Assembly: GCF_947495285.1 (NCBI RefSeq)
Contig: NZ_CANLXZ010000002.1
Coordinates: forward strand, 62,001 to 126,000
DNA from: an uncultured Nonlabens sp.
GTDB taxonomy: Bacteria > Bacteroidota > Bacteroidia > Flavobacteriales > Flavobacteriaceae
Length of the DNA stretch: 64,000 nt
Reading direction: 5' to 3'
Shown: one piece after another, positions 27,354 through 36,835 of the stretch
How positions within the stretch are numbered: the first letter of the stretch is position 1
Layout of the letters: every line of letters begins with the position of its first letter
Program-made: the position numbers and the translations under genes
The notes under the pieces: generated by a model
What the model was told of the DNA's origin: nothing
Database searches by the model: none
Seen by the model: only the letters and a program-made list of their open reading frames with translations

Positions 27354-30300
27354 ATGAAGCGTTTTTTTTTTCTTATAATTATATTTTTTTATGCTAACGC
27401 GATCGCCCAGAGTGGTCGAGAACTAATTGATTGGAAAGAATTAGAATCCTTTGATTTAGGTAGTCAACAAATTAAGGTGCCTTATTTTACACAGAATCAT
27501 AGTTTTGATGGTCAAAATCTATTTTGGAGAAAAAGTTTTGAATCAAATCAGAAAATTGATGAATTATCGTTAGAGATATCGAGTTTGCAAACAGAGACTT
27601 GCAGTGTAGCAGAGTTAGGGCAGTTAAATCGATCGCAAATTCCTAATGGTTTTCAATATTCTTTGAGTAATGCGCTTTCGCGAAAGCGTAACTATGCGCA
27701 ATTAACAATATCTCCTATTTTTAAAGATGGAAATAAGTTTAAGAAGGTAATTTCCTTTAATTATAGTTATTCTTATGCCTCAACGCAAGTTCAGGTTAAG
27801 AATGCCAGCTTCGGCAATTCTATATTGGCATCTGGAAATTGGTACCGATTTAAGGTGGAGAGAACAGGTGTTAATAGAATAAGTAGATCTTTCTTATCTA
27901 ATCTAGGAATAGATGTAAATTCTATCGATCCTTCTAGGATTAAGATTTATGGTCACGGTGGTACTTCTCTGCCGCTTGTTAATAGTGATGATCAATTTTT
28001 TGACGCTCCAGAGGTGGCAATTACGGTTACTGGTAGCGAGGATGGTAGATTTGATAATAGAGATCAGATCTTATTTTATGGAATTGCTACGGATACAGAT
28101 TATGTCAGGGAAAATGATAGTTTTATTAATCCTTATTCTAACGAGTCGTTTTATTATCTAACGGTAGATGGTGCTTTGGGCAAGCGTATTTTACCTTTTG
28201 TACAGCCTAGTGCTGTGCCAGATACCGCTTATGATTATTATTATGCTAGAAAACATCATGAAGAGGACCTTGTGAACATAGCCTCTACAGGTCGTGTGTG
28301 GTATGGTGAGCGTTTTGACTTTGAGCCAGAACAAGTTTTTGACTTTGATTTTGAAAACGTGATTAGTTCGTTACCTGCTGTAGTTAGAATAGCAACTGGT
28401 GCTGTGTCGGATAATGATACCAGTATGAGTTTTAGTTTAAATAATGAAGCTTTGGGTACTTCTTCTTTTAGAGGTGTGGCTGGTCAGAATATACGTGCTG
28501 CTGATAGGGAAACTTTGTTAGTCTCTAATGTTAACCTTAGTTCTGATATGGTTTCTATTACTGTGTCTTATGATAATTCTGGAAATCCAGGGGCGTCTGG
28601 TTACTTAGATTATATAAGTTTAGAAATACCTCAAAGTTTAACTGGTAGAAACGAGCAATTCAGATTTTACGTTCCTAATGCGGTATCTCAAAGAGGTGTG
28701 GTAGAGTATCAGTTTTCTAATGCTGCTCAGATAAGCGAGGTCTGGGATATAACTGATGTTTACAACGTGCGCAAGGTTACTAACGATTTACAAGACGCTA
28801 CCTTTTCTTTTACTGATAATGGTGGGCAGACTAAAGAGTATCTAGCGGTTGACTCTTTAGATTTTTACAATGTGGTAAGTGTAAGAAATAGTGCCGTTGT
28901 CAATCAGAATTTAAAAGGGACTATTTTTAATGACCGATCTGGTAATTTTAGAGACATTGATTACTTAATTATTACATCGCAATTTCTACAATCAGAAGCA
29001 CAACGATTAGCAAATTATCACATCATGGAAAGTAATCTCAATACTAAAGTGGTTACTTTACAAGAGATTTATAATGAATTTTCTGAAGGTAGGCAGGATA
29101 TAAGTGCGATTAGAAATTTTGTTAGATATGTATATGATAATGCATCTTCACCTAGTAATAGAGTGCGGTATTTAAATTTATTTGGTGATGCGAGTTATGA
29201 TTATAAGGATAGATTAAGGATAAGAGATAATATCGTTCCTTCCTATCTATCTCTAGAAAGTTCCTCTTTAACAACCTCTTTCTGTACAGACGACTTTTTT
29301 GCTTTTATGGATAATGGAGAAGGAACGGTGACAGCAAATAATCTTATGGATATTGCTGTAGGTCGTATGATAGTGAGTGATATTCAAGAGGCGAGGGAAA
29401 TGGTGGATAAGGTAATCAATTATACCGCAGAGCCTGCTTTTAATAAATGGAGAAATAACATTGCGTTAATAGGTGATGACGTAGATATTCTTTCTGATAG
29501 GATATTGCAAGAGAATGTAAATGATCTAGGTGATGAGATATTTATGAATAGGCCAGATTATAACATAAATAAAATATTATTAGACAGTTATGAGCAGTTT
29601 AGTACGGCTGGTGGGCCTAAGTATCCAGACGCTGTTAATGATATAAGAGATGCTTTTGAACAAGGATCTTTGGTGATAAATTATTTTGGTCATGGAAATG
29701 AAGATGGACTAGCTAGAGAATTTGTTATCACACGATCACTTGTAGAAAACTTGCGCAATCCAGAGACGTTACCCTTATTTATATCGGTAACATGTGAATT
29801 TACACGCTTTGATAATCCATTGCGTGTTAGTGGTGGAGAGATGATTTACTTGAACGCAAAAGGAGGTGCTATTGCGTCCGTTGCGACTAATCGTTTGATT
29901 TTTGTAAACGTAGGTGCAGGTTTTAATAATATAGTAGATCAATACATATTTGGTTATGATAATGTAGAGCCTGTTTCTATGGCTGAGGCGTTGCGACTAG
30001 CAAAAACAGACCCTAGTTTTCAATCTACATCTACACGTAGAGTTATTGCATTTGTAGGTGACCCAGCTTTAAAGTTAGCATCTCCAAAACCTCGTGTAGT
30101 TCTCAATACTATAAATGGAAATCCTATCGCTACAAATACTGATGTGCTGCAAGCTTTAGGTCGTGTTTCTTTAGGTGGAGAGGTGCAAACCGTTTCTGGT
30201 AATCGCATTGTTGATTATAACGGGACTCTTTTTGTGACTGTATTTGATAAAAATATAAGTCGAGAAACTTTAGCAAATGATAACACTAGAGATACTGCGG

Positions 30301-31199
30301 TAGCTGGAGATCCTATAATCGTTTTGCCCTTTGATCAACTAGGTGAGGCTCTTTTTAGAGGTCAGGCGACTATTACAAATGGAGAGTTTGAGTTTGATTT
30401 TATCATGCCTAGAGATACGCAAATACCTGTAGGTGCTGGTAGAGTTTCTTTTTATGCAAAAAGAGATAATGTGCCAGAAGATCAAAATGGATATTCTCAG
30501 GATATTCAAGTAGGTGGTATTAATCGCAACGCACCAGTAGACGATCTCGGGCCAGAAATAGAGTTGTTCATGAATGACACCAATTTCGTTTCTGGAGGCG
30601 TTACAAATAGTGATCCGTTTTTACTTGCGTTATTAAGTGATGATAATGGAATAAACACTTCTAGTGGTATAGGGCACGATATCATGGCTGTGTTAGATGG
30701 TGATGAAACTAATCCATTCATACTAAATGATTATTATCAGGCAAATGAAGATGATTTTACCCAAGGTGAAGTGTATTTCCCACTTAGAGATATCGAGCCG
30801 GGATTACATACTTTAAAGATTACTGCATGGGACACCTATAATAATAGTTCTATGAATGAGATTCAGTTTGTAGTTTCAGAATCTGATGGTGTAGAGTTGA
30901 CTAGAGTTTTAAATTATCCTAACCCTTTTAGTACGTACACAGAATTTTGGTTCAATCATAACAGGCCTTTTGAGCCGCTGGATGTTCAGGTGCAGGTTAT
31001 GACTGTTAGTGGTAAAATAGTTTGGAGTAAAAATAAAAACATCACTACCACTGGATTTACTTCTAGAGAAATAACTTGGGATGGAAGAGATGATTTTGGC
31101 CAGCGATTAGGTAAAGGAGTTTATATTTATACGATAAACGTAAAATCTACGTTAACTAATAAATCTGCGAGTAAAGTGGAAAAACTCGTGATTTTATAA
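27354..31199 (+). CDS. porU: Type IX secretion system sortase PorU
   Basis: This 1281-residue surface protein has a signal peptide (ends NAIAQ) and a gingipain-like (C25) peptidase domain. Its catalytic pair is visible as H780 (NYFGHGNEDG) and C814 (ISVTCEFTRFDNP). It also has the PorU-specific C-terminal region (LNYPNPF ... WDGRDDFGQRLGKGVYIY). PorU removes the sorting domain of T9SS cargo and attaches cargo to the cell surface, working with PorV. It precedes porV by 43 bases. A dispersed palindrome encodes ALSRKRN near residue 110. Confidence 0.95.
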   Translation: MKRFFFLIIIFFYANAIAQSGRELIDWKELESFDLGSQQIKVPYFTQNHSFDGQNLFWRKSFESNQKIDELSLEISSLQTETCSVAELGQLNRSQIPNGFQYSLSNALSRKRNYAQLTISPIFKDGNKFKKVISFNYSYSYASTQVQVKNASFGNSILASGNWYRFKVERTGVNRISRSFLSNLGIDVNSIDPSRIKIYGHGGTSLPLVNSDDQFFDAPEVAITVTGSEDGRFDNRDQILFYGIATDTDYVRENDSFINPYSNESFYYLTVDGALGKRILPFVQPSAVPDTAYDYYYARKHHEEDLVNIASTGRVWYGERFDFEPEQVFDFDFENVISSLPAVVRIATGAVSDNDTSMSFSLNNEALGTSSFRGVAGQNIRAADRETLLVSNVNLSSDMVSITVSYDNSGNPGASGYLDYISLEIPQSLTGRNEQFRFYVPNAVSQRGVVEYQFSNAAQISEVWDITDVYNVRKVTNDLQDATFSFTDNGGQTKEYLAVDSLDFYNVVSVRNSAVVNQNLKGTIFNDRSGNFRDIDYLIITSQFLQSEAQRLANYHIMESNLNTKVVTLQEIYNEFSEGRQDISAIRNFVRYVYDNASSPSNRVRYLNLFGDASYDYKDRLRIRDNIVPSYLSLESSSLTTSFCTDDFFAFMDNGEGTVTANNLMDIAVGRMIVSDIQEAREMVDKVINYTAEPAFNKWRNNIALIGDDVDILSDRILQENVNDLGDEIFMNRPDYNINKILLDSYEQFSTAGGPKYPDAVNDIRDAFEQGSLVINYFGHGNEDGLAREFVITRSLVENLRNPETLPLFISVTCEFTRFDNPLRVSGGEMIYLNAKGGAIASVATNRLIFVNVGAGFNNIVDQYIFGYDNVEPVSMAEALRLAKTDPSFQSTSTRRVIAFVGDPALKLASPKPRVVLNTINGNPIATNTDVLQALGRVSLGGEVQTVSGNRIVDYNGTLFVTVFDKNISRETLANDNTRDTAVAGDPIIVLPFDQLGEALFRGQATITNGEFEFDFIMPRDTQIPVGAGRVSFYAKRDNVPEDQNGYSQDIQVGGINRNAPVDDLGPEIELFMNDTNFVSGGVTNSDPFLLALLSDDNGINTSSGIGHDIMAVLDGDETNPFILNDYYQANEDDFTQGEVYFPLRDIEPGLHTLKITAWDTYNNSSMNEIQFVVSESDGVELTRVLNYPNPFSTYTEFWFNHNRPFEPLDVQVQVMTVSGKIVWSKNKNITTTGFTSREITWDGRDDFGQRLGKGVYIYTINVKSTLTNKSASKVEKLVIL
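27673..27688. repeat. Dispersed palindrome copy inside porU
   Basis: CGCTTTCGCGAAAGCG is a perfect palindrome, here read in the LSRK frame (ALSRKR). Confidence 0.9.
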
Positions 31200-31214
31200 T
31201 TAGATTGATTAACA

Positions 31215-31222
31215 TATATTTG
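31215..31222 (+). promoter_or_regulatory. Putative -7 promoter box for porV
   Basis: TATATTTG matches TAnnTTTG and lies 21 bases before the porV ATG, so porV may have its own promoter besides read-through from porU. Confidence 0.4.
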
Positions 31223-31242
31223 TCACCGCATAAATTTTATTG

Positions 31243-32397
31243 ATGAAGAAAATATTCTTACTTTTTGTAGTAGTAACATTTGCAATACCTAGTTTAGGTA
31301 ATGCTCAGAGTAGTGATACTCGAGTAATTACAACGGCACTCCCTTTTTTAAGAATTGCAGGAGATCCTAGAGCAGCAGGTATGGGAGATATGGGTGTGGC
31401 CACCAGTCCAGATGCTTTTTCTCAACAGTGGAATCCCGCTAAGTATGCCTTCAGTACTAGATCAATGAAATTAGGCCTTGCGTATACGCCTTATCTTAGT
31501 AGCTTGGTAAATGATATCGGTTTGTCTAACGTGACTTTTTCTAATCGTTTGAGTGAAAAGTCTGCGTTTGCATTTAGTTTAAGATATTTTAGTTTAGGAG
31601 AAGTTACTTTAAGACAGGTAGAAAATGATCCAGGTACAGAGGTTAATCCGAATGAATTGTCCTTAGATGGAACATATTCCCTTAAATTAGATGAGCAGTT
31701 TGCCATGGCAATTACTGGTCGTTATGTGAGGAGTGATTTGAGAATCGTGGGTGTTGATAATGATGCGACTGCGGCTAATAGTTTTGCGGTAGATATTTCA
31801 GGTTATTATCAGTCTGAAGAAGAGGCTTATAACGATTTTAATGGTAGGTGGAGAGCTGGATTTAATATTTCTAACATAGGTCCTACTGTTAAGTATGATG
31901 CTGGTGGGCAAGATAATTTCTTGCCGACTAATCTAGCTTTAGGTGGTGGTTTTGATTTTATTCTTAATGATGGTTTTAGTAAAATAGGTGTAACTGCCGA
32001 GGTGAATAAACTTCTAGTGCCTACACCACCGGTAAGAGATGATGATAACGGTGAGATAATAGAAGGGCAAGATAACGATGTAGCTTTTATCTCAGGTATT
32101 TTTCAATCATTTGGTGATGCGCCAGGTGGTTTCAGTGAGGAGCTTAGGGAGTTTACTTGGGCTCTGGGTGTTGAATATACCTATAACGATGCATTTGCAT
32201 TGAGAACAGGTTATTTTAATGAATCAGACGATAAAGGTGCTAGAAAATTTTTAGCCTTAGGTGCCGGATTTGAATTTTCTCAAATTAACATCGACTTATC
32301 TTATTTATTTTCTACTAGTAGAGTAAGAAGTCCACTAGAAGGAACATTAAGATTTGGCCTTACTTTTAACTTCGGTGACGAATACACAGAATATTAG
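31243..32397 (+). CDS. porV: Type IX secretion outer-membrane shuttle protein PorV
   Basis: This FadL-like outer-membrane barrel of 384 residues has a signal peptide (ends LGNAQ) and the PorV hallmark ALPFLRIAGDPRAAGMGDMGVATSPDAFSQQWNPAKYAF. It ends with a barrel-type strand (TLRFGLTFNFGDEYTEY). PorV collects cargo from the Sov translocon and delivers it to PorU. I start it at ATG 31243; a TTG one codon earlier is also possible. It is followed without gap by cytidine deaminase sequence. Confidence 0.94.
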   Translation: MKKIFLLFVVVTFAIPSLGNAQSSDTRVITTALPFLRIAGDPRAAGMGDMGVATSPDAFSQQWNPAKYAFSTRSMKLGLAYTPYLSSLVNDIGLSNVTFSNRLSEKSAFAFSLRYFSLGEVTLRQVENDPGTEVNPNELSLDGTYSLKLDEQFAMAITGRYVRSDLRIVGVDNDATAANSFAVDISGYYQSEEEAYNDFNGRWRAGFNISNIGPTVKYDAGGQDNFLPTNLALGGGFDFILNDGFSKIGVTAEVNKLLVPTPPVRDDDNGEIIEGQDNDVAFISGIFQSFGDAPGGFSEELREFTWALGVEYTYNDAFALRTGYFNESDDKGARKFLALGAGFEFSQINIDLSYLFSTSRVRSPLEGTLRFGLTFNFGDEYTEY

Positions 32398-32478
32398 ACT
32401 ATCAAAAAATTAGAACTACATACTACCCTCGAGGTATACGATACTATAGAAGAGCTTCCTGCGCCAGACCAGTCACTT

Positions 32479-32883
32479 ATGGATCTAGCTATAGAGGCTC
32501 GTCACCGTGCATATGCTCCCTACTCAAATTTTACAGTAGGTTGCTCATTGTTATTAGAAAATGGTGAAATAATCACAGGTAATAATCAAGAGAATGCTGC
32601 TTATCCATCAGGATTATGTGCAGAGCGTGTAGCTATATTTGCTGCAGGTGCGCAATACCCAGGTGTAGCAGTCTTAAAAATGGCTATTACTGCTAGTCCT
32701 AAGGATGATTCTTTCCATAAACCAGTGCCGCCTTGCGGTGCATGCAGGCAGTCTATTGCTGAGTATGAGAATAATCAAGAAAACAATATAGAACTGTATT
32801 TTATGGGTGCTGCTGGTAATGTTTTCAAGTCAGATTCCCTCAGTGATTTATTACCGCTAGTGTTTGATAAGAATTATCTATAA
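32479..32883 (+). CDS. cdd: Cytidine deaminase (true start probably further upstream)
   Basis: This 134-residue (from ATG) zinc deaminase has both signature motifs, CAERVA with the catalytic glutamate and PCGACRQ with two zinc cysteines. It converts cytidine/deoxycytidine to uridine in pyrimidine salvage. The frame stays open for 81 bases upstream to the porV stop. It encodes KKLELHTTLEVYDTIEELP, which by my recollection matches the start of flavobacterial cytidine deaminases. That stretch has no ATG, GTG or TTG; the only candidate at the expected place is ATC at 32401. Initiation may therefore be at ATC 32401, or the protein may be shorter than its relatives. Confidence 0.9.
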   Translation: MDLAIEARHRAYAPYSNFTVGCSLLLENGEIITGNNQENAAYPSGLCAERVAIFAAGAQYPGVAVLKMAITASPKDDSFHKPVPPCGACRQSIAEYENNQENNIELYFMGAAGNVFKSDSLSDLLPLVFDKNYL

Positions 32884-32980
32884 CGATTGCGTACAATTTT
32901 AACCCATAAATTGGTTTTTCCTTACCTTTTTTTCGTCTATTTTTGTTCTACAGCTGGAGTAAAAGTTAGGAACTGATCTT

Positions 32981-32988
32981 TATATTTG
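32981..32988 (+). promoter_or_regulatory. Putative -7 promoter box for pdhA
   Basis: TATATTTG matches TAnnTTTG, 48 bases before the pdhA ATG. The predicted transcript would begin close to the palindrome at 32998. Confidence 0.4.
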
Positions 32989-32997
32989 ATCTTTGTT

Positions 32998-33015
32998 CCG
33001 CTTTCGCGAAAGCGG
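32998..33015. repeat. Dispersed palindrome copy in the pdhA leader
   Basis: CCGCTTTCGCGAAAGCGG is a perfect 18-base palindrome about 10 bases after the putative -7 box, so it may form a hairpin at the very 5' end of the pdhA mRNA. This is one of only two perfect copies outside coding sequence. Confidence 0.92.
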
Positions 33016-33035
33016 ACTACCTAACATATAATTAC

Positions 33036-34034
33036 ATGAAAAAAGTCACTAAAGACGTCTTACTGAACTGGTACGAGGAAATGCTTTTCTGGAGAAAGTT
33101 TGAGGACAAATTAGCTCAGGTTTATATTCAACAAAAAGTTCGTGGATTTTTGCACCTATACAATGGTCAAGAAGCAATTCTTGCAGGAGCACTACACGCA
33201 ATGGATCTTACCAAAGATAAAATGATTACCGCATACCGTAATCACGTGCAGCCTATAGGAATGGGTGTAGACCCTAAAAGAGTAATGGCAGAGCTTTATG
33301 GTAAAGCGACTGGAACTTCTCAAGGACTAGGCGGTTCCATGCATATTTTTTCTAAAGAACACCGTTTTTATGGTGGTCACGGTATCGTAGGAGGACAGAT
33401 ACCTCTAGGTGCTGGTATAGCATTCGGTGATAAATTCCACGGTGTTAATGCTGTTACACTTACGTTTTTTGGCGATGGTGCCGCGCGTCAGGGTTCCTTA
33501 CATGAAGCATTTAATCTTGCTATGTTATGGAATCTACCAGTAGTGTTTTGTGTAGAAAATAATGGTTATGCCATGGGGACAAGTGTCGCTCGTACGGCAA
33601 ACCATACAGATATATGGAAACTAGGCCTGGGTTATGAAATGCCTTGTGGACCAGTTGATGCCATGGATCCTGAAAAAGTTGCCGAGGCTATGTCCGAAGC
33701 AATTGAAAGAGCTCGATCTGGTGGTGGCCCCACTTTCTTAGAATTAAAAACATATCGTTATAGAGGTCATTCTATGAGTGATGCTCAAAAATATAGAACT
33801 AAAGATGAGGTCGCTGAGTATCAAAAAATAGATCCTATCACCCAAGTGAAAGATAGACTGATGAGCGACTACGAGGTGTCTGAAGATTTCTTTAAAGAGG
33901 TAGCAAAACGTGTTAAAGAACGTGTTGCAGAGTGTGAGAAATTTGCTGAAGAGTCACCTTTCCCAGAGCAAAGTGTGATGTATGACGCTGTTTATGAACA
34001 AGAAGATTATCCATTTTTACCAGCAAAATCATAA
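33036..34034 (+). CDS. pdhA: Pyruvate dehydrogenase E1 component, alpha subunit
   Basis: This 332-residue thiamine-diphosphate enzyme has the TPP-binding motif running from GDG (residues 146-148) to NN (175-176), and the phosphorylation-loop region YRYRGHSMSDAQKYRTKDE. With a separate beta subunit, not in this window, it decarboxylates pyruvate and passes the acetyl group to E2. The E2 gene starts three bases after its stop, so the two are surely cotranscribed. Confidence 0.94.
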   Translation: MKKVTKDVLLNWYEEMLFWRKFEDKLAQVYIQQKVRGFLHLYNGQEAILAGALHAMDLTKDKMITAYRNHVQPIGMGVDPKRVMAELYGKATGTSQGLGGSMHIFSKEHRFYGGHGIVGGQIPLGAGIAFGDKFHGVNAVTLTFFGDGAARQGSLHEAFNLAMLWNLPVVFCVENNGYAMGTSVARTANHTDIWKLGLGYEMPCGPVDAMDPEKVAEAMSEAIERARSGGGPTFLELKTYRYRGHSMSDAQKYRTKDEVAEYQKIDPITQVKDRLMSDYEVSEDFFKEVAKRVKERVAECEKFAEESPFPEQSVMYDAVYEQEDYPFLPAKS

Positions 34035-34037
34035 ATT

Positions 34038-35690
34038 ATGGCAGAGATAGTTAACATGCCACGTTTAAGTGACACCATGGAAGAAGGTGTCGTAGCTGCG
34101 TGGTTGAAAAAAGTAGGTGATAAGGTGGGAGAAGGAGATATCCTTGCCGAAATTGAAACCGATAAGGCCACTATGGAATTTGAATCATTCCAAAATGGTA
34201 CGTTACTACACATAGGTGTGCAGGAAGGAGAAACTGCTCCTGTTGATCAATTGCTTTGTATTATAGGAGAAGAAGGTGAAGATATTTCTAGTTTACTACA
34301 AGGCGTATCAAATGAGGAATCTAGTCCAAAGAGTAAATCATCTTCTGAATCTAAAGAAGAAGTGGCTCCAGATGGCGATGGTAAGGAAGAATCTACTTCT
34401 AGTTCTAATGTTCCAGATGGTGTTGTAATTGTTAACATGCCGCGTCTTAGCGACACGATGGAAGAAGGAACTGTAGCGTCATGGTTAAAAAAAGAAGGAG
34501 ATTCTGTTGAAGAAGGAGATATCCTTGCCGAAATTGAAACCGATAAGGCGACTATGGAATTTGAATCCTTTAACAGCGGTACGCTTCTTAAGATAGGTAT
34601 TCAAGAAGGAGAAACAGCAAAGGTAGATACACTATTAGCTATCATAGGCCCGGCAGGAACTGATGTTTCAGGAATAAGTGCAAGTAAAAATGCTGCTGCT
34701 CCTAAAAAGGAAGAAAAGAAAGAAGAACCGAAGAAAGAAGCTCCAAAGTCAGAGCCTAAGAAAGTAGAGGCTAAAAAGGAAGCAGCTCCTGTAGCATCTT
34801 CTTCTAACAGTACCTCTAACTCTACAGCAACCGGTGGACGTATTTTTGTATCTCCACTCGCAAAGAAAATGGCTGAGGAAAAAGGAATCGACTTAAGCCA
34901 GGTTTCTGGTTCTGGAGAAAACGGACGTATTGTAAAAAGTGATATAGAGAGTTTTACACCTAGTGCTGCAGCTGCAACATCTGGTAGTTCTTTTGTATCG
35001 GTAGGAACAGAAACTTTTGAAGAGGTTCCTAATTCTCAAATGAGAAAAACGATTGCAAAACGTTTAGGTCAGTCTAAGTTTACTGCGCCTCATTACTATT
35101 TAGGTCTTGATCTAGATATGGATAATGCTATCGCAAGTAGAAAAGCAATAAATCAACTGCCTGATACTAAAATAAGTTTTAACGATATGGTAATTAAGGC
35201 GGCAGCTATGGCGTTAAGATTACATCCTAAGGTGAATACACAGTGGACAGATAAGAATACTATTATAGCAAAGCACATCCATATAGGTGTAGCTGTAGCC
35301 GTAGAAGATGGTCTTCTTGTGCCCGTTTTACCGTTTGCCGACCAGATGAGTATGCAACAAATAGGTGGTAAGGTAAGAGAGCTTGCAGGTAAAGCACGTA
35401 CTAAGAAGTTACAACCTAAAGAAATGGAAGGAAGTACATTTACTATATCTAACCTAGGTATGTTCGGTATTACAGAGTTTACTTCTATTATTAATCAGCC
35501 TAACAGCGCTATTATGTCCGTAGGTGCCATAGTTCAAAAGCCTGTCGTAAAAGACGGCCAGATAGTAGTAGGTAATGTAATGAAGATTACACTAGCTTGT
35601 GATCATAGAACGGTAGATGGAGCAACAGGTGCTGCATTCTTGCAGACTTTCCAGTCTTATATCGAGAATCCAATTGTTATGTATATGTAA
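34038..35690 (+). CDS. pdhC: Pyruvate dehydrogenase E2, dihydrolipoamide acetyltransferase (two lipoyl domains)
   Basis: This 550-residue E2 has two N-terminal lipoyl domains with lipoyl-lysines K43 and K170, both in ETDKATMEFE. A Lys/Glu/Ala-rich linker follows, then the E1/E3-binding domain (FVSPLAKKMAEEKGIDLSQVSGSG) and the acyltransferase core with the active-site motif DHRTVDG near the C-terminus. It transfers the acetyl group to CoA. The two lipoyl domains share a 38-base identical DNA stretch (34131-34168 and 34512-34549), which suggests recent duplication or gene conversion. It is coupled to pdhA and ends at a clear terminator. Confidence 0.94.
   Translation: MAEIVNMPRLSDTMEEGVVAAWLKKVGDKVGEGDILAEIETDKATMEFESFQNGTLLHIGVQEGETAPVDQLLCIIGEEGEDISSLLQGVSNEESSPKSKSSSESKEEVAPDGDGKEESTSSSNVPDGVVIVNMPRLSDTMEEGTVASWLKKEGDSVEEGDILAEIETDKATMEFESFNSGTLLKIGIQEGETAKVDTLLAIIGPAGTDVSGISASKNAAAPKKEEKKEEPKKEAPKSEPKKVEAKKEAAPVASSSNSTSNSTATGGRIFVSPLAKKMAEEKGIDLSQVSGSGENGRIVKSDIESFTPSAAAATSGSSFVSVGTETFEEVPNSQMRKTIAKRLGQSKFTAPHYYLGLDLDMDNAIASRKAINQLPDTKISFNDMVIKAAAMALRLHPKVNTQWTDKNTIIAKHIHIGVAVAVEDGLLVPVLPFADQMSMQQIGGKVRELAGKARTKKLQPKEMEGSTFTISNLGMFGITEFTSIINQPNSAIMSVGAIVQKPVVKDGQIVVGNVMKITLACDHRTVDGATGAAFLQTFQSYIENPIVMYM
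34131..34168 (+). repeat. Direct repeat in lipoyl domain 1 (38 bp, identical to 34512-34549)
   Basis: The DNA around lipoyl-lysine K43 is identical to that around K170 for 38 bases, followed after one mismatch by 17 more identical bases. Synonymous positions are also identical. Confidence 0.85.
34512..34549 (+). repeat. Direct repeat in lipoyl domain 2 (38 bp, identical to 34131-34168)
   Basis: This is the second copy of the pdhC lipoyl direct repeat, 381 bases (127 codons) after the first. Confidence 0.85.
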
Positions 35691-35716
35691 TTTATATAAT
35701 TCATAAGTTATTATTT

Positions 35717-35746
35717 AAAAGCCAAATCCAAAGATTTGGCTTTTTT
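35717..35746 (+). terminator. Intrinsic terminator after pdhC
   Basis: A 12-base stem (AAAAGCCAAATC with GATTTGGCTTTT) closes a CAAA loop and is followed by a T-run. Confidence 0.88.
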
Positions 35747-35833
35747 GATTTCTACATTTAAATATTTGATGCCCTAAATCCTTTCTTTACTCTTTAACTA
35801 AATAACTATCTTTACTTCAATAAAAAAAAAATC

Positions 35834-36835
35834 ATGAAAAAAATTATTTTTCTACTCTACATCGCAGTTATTCTTACCTCATGTAGCTCTACTAAAAAAA
35901 CAGACTCTGGAACTAGAGCTGGAGCAAGTATTGAGAAGAAAAAAAATCTTAAATTCCCTACAGCAAACGCCATTGAGATGGCACAAGATGTAGCTTTTCT
36001 CGCTAGTGATAATTTAAAAGGACGCGATACAGGGTCAGAAGGTATAGAAAAAGCTGCTGCTTATCTTTCAGAACGTTTTCAAGAGTTAGGTATCAGGTCC
36101 TATAAAGGCTCTTACCGTGATAACTTTGTTGCAAATGGTAAAAAAGCTTTTAATGTACTAGCCATGATTCCAGGATCTGATAAAGCATTGAAAGATGAAG
36201 TGGTAGTAATAGGCGCTCATTACGATCATATAGGTATGTTGCAAGCCGTTGCAGGAGATAGTATTGCAAATGGTGCAAACGATAACGCAACCGGTACAGC
36301 AACTGTTCTTGCTCTAGCGACTAATTTTAAGGAACTCGATTTTAATAGAAGAACCATAGTTTTTGCTTTATTCTCTGCAGAGGAAAAAGGACTTCTAGGT
36401 TCTAAGCACCTTGCAAACCGTATGAAAGAAGAAGGTGTAAATGTAGTCGCGATGCTCAATTTTGAAATGACAGGAACACCTATGGTAAACCGTCCATACA
36501 TTGCTTATTTAACCGGGCACGATGGGTCTAATATGGCGGCAGTTTTTAACGATGCAAATAAGAATCGTGTTGTTACTGGTAAGCTAGATCAAGCAGCAAA
36601 ATTTAATCTATTTAAAAGATCAGATAACTATCCATTCTTTGAGATGTTTCATGTTCCTTCTCAAACCTTCAGTACATTTGATTTCACAAATTTTGATCAC
36701 TATCACAAAGTAGGAGATGACACTACAAAGGTAAATGCAGACCACATGGCGCAGTTAGTAAACGCCGTTATGCCAGGTGTTTTTAGTGTCGTTAATGGAA
36801 AGAAATTAAAATTAACACTTGCAACAAATGAGTAA
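35834..36835 (+). CDS. M28-family zinc aminopeptidase-like lipoprotein
   Basis: This 333-residue lipoprotein (lipobox LTSC, C17) carries M28 metal-binding motifs in order: GAHYDHIG, NGANDNATGTA, FSAEEKGLLGS, NFEMTG and a C-terminal FDHYHKVGDDT. M28 enzymes remove N-terminal residues or act on small peptides using two zinc ions, here in the periplasm or at the outer membrane. Substrate is unknown. Its stop overlaps the start of the SDR gene (ATGAGTAA), indicating coupling. Confidence 0.9.
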   Translation: MKKIIFLLYIAVILTSCSSTKKTDSGTRAGASIEKKKNLKFPTANAIEMAQDVAFLASDNLKGRDTGSEGIEKAAAYLSERFQELGIRSYKGSYRDNFVANGKKAFNVLAMIPGSDKALKDEVVVIGAHYDHIGMLQAVAGDSIANGANDNATGTATVLALATNFKELDFNRRTIVFALFSAEEKGLLGSKHLANRMKEEGVNVVAMLNFEMTGTPMVNRPYIAYLTGHDGSNMAAVFNDANKNRVVTGKLDQAAKFNLFKRSDNYPFFEMFHVPSQTFSTFDFTNFDHYHKVGDDTTKVNADHMAQLVNAVMPGVFSVVNGKKLKLTLATNE

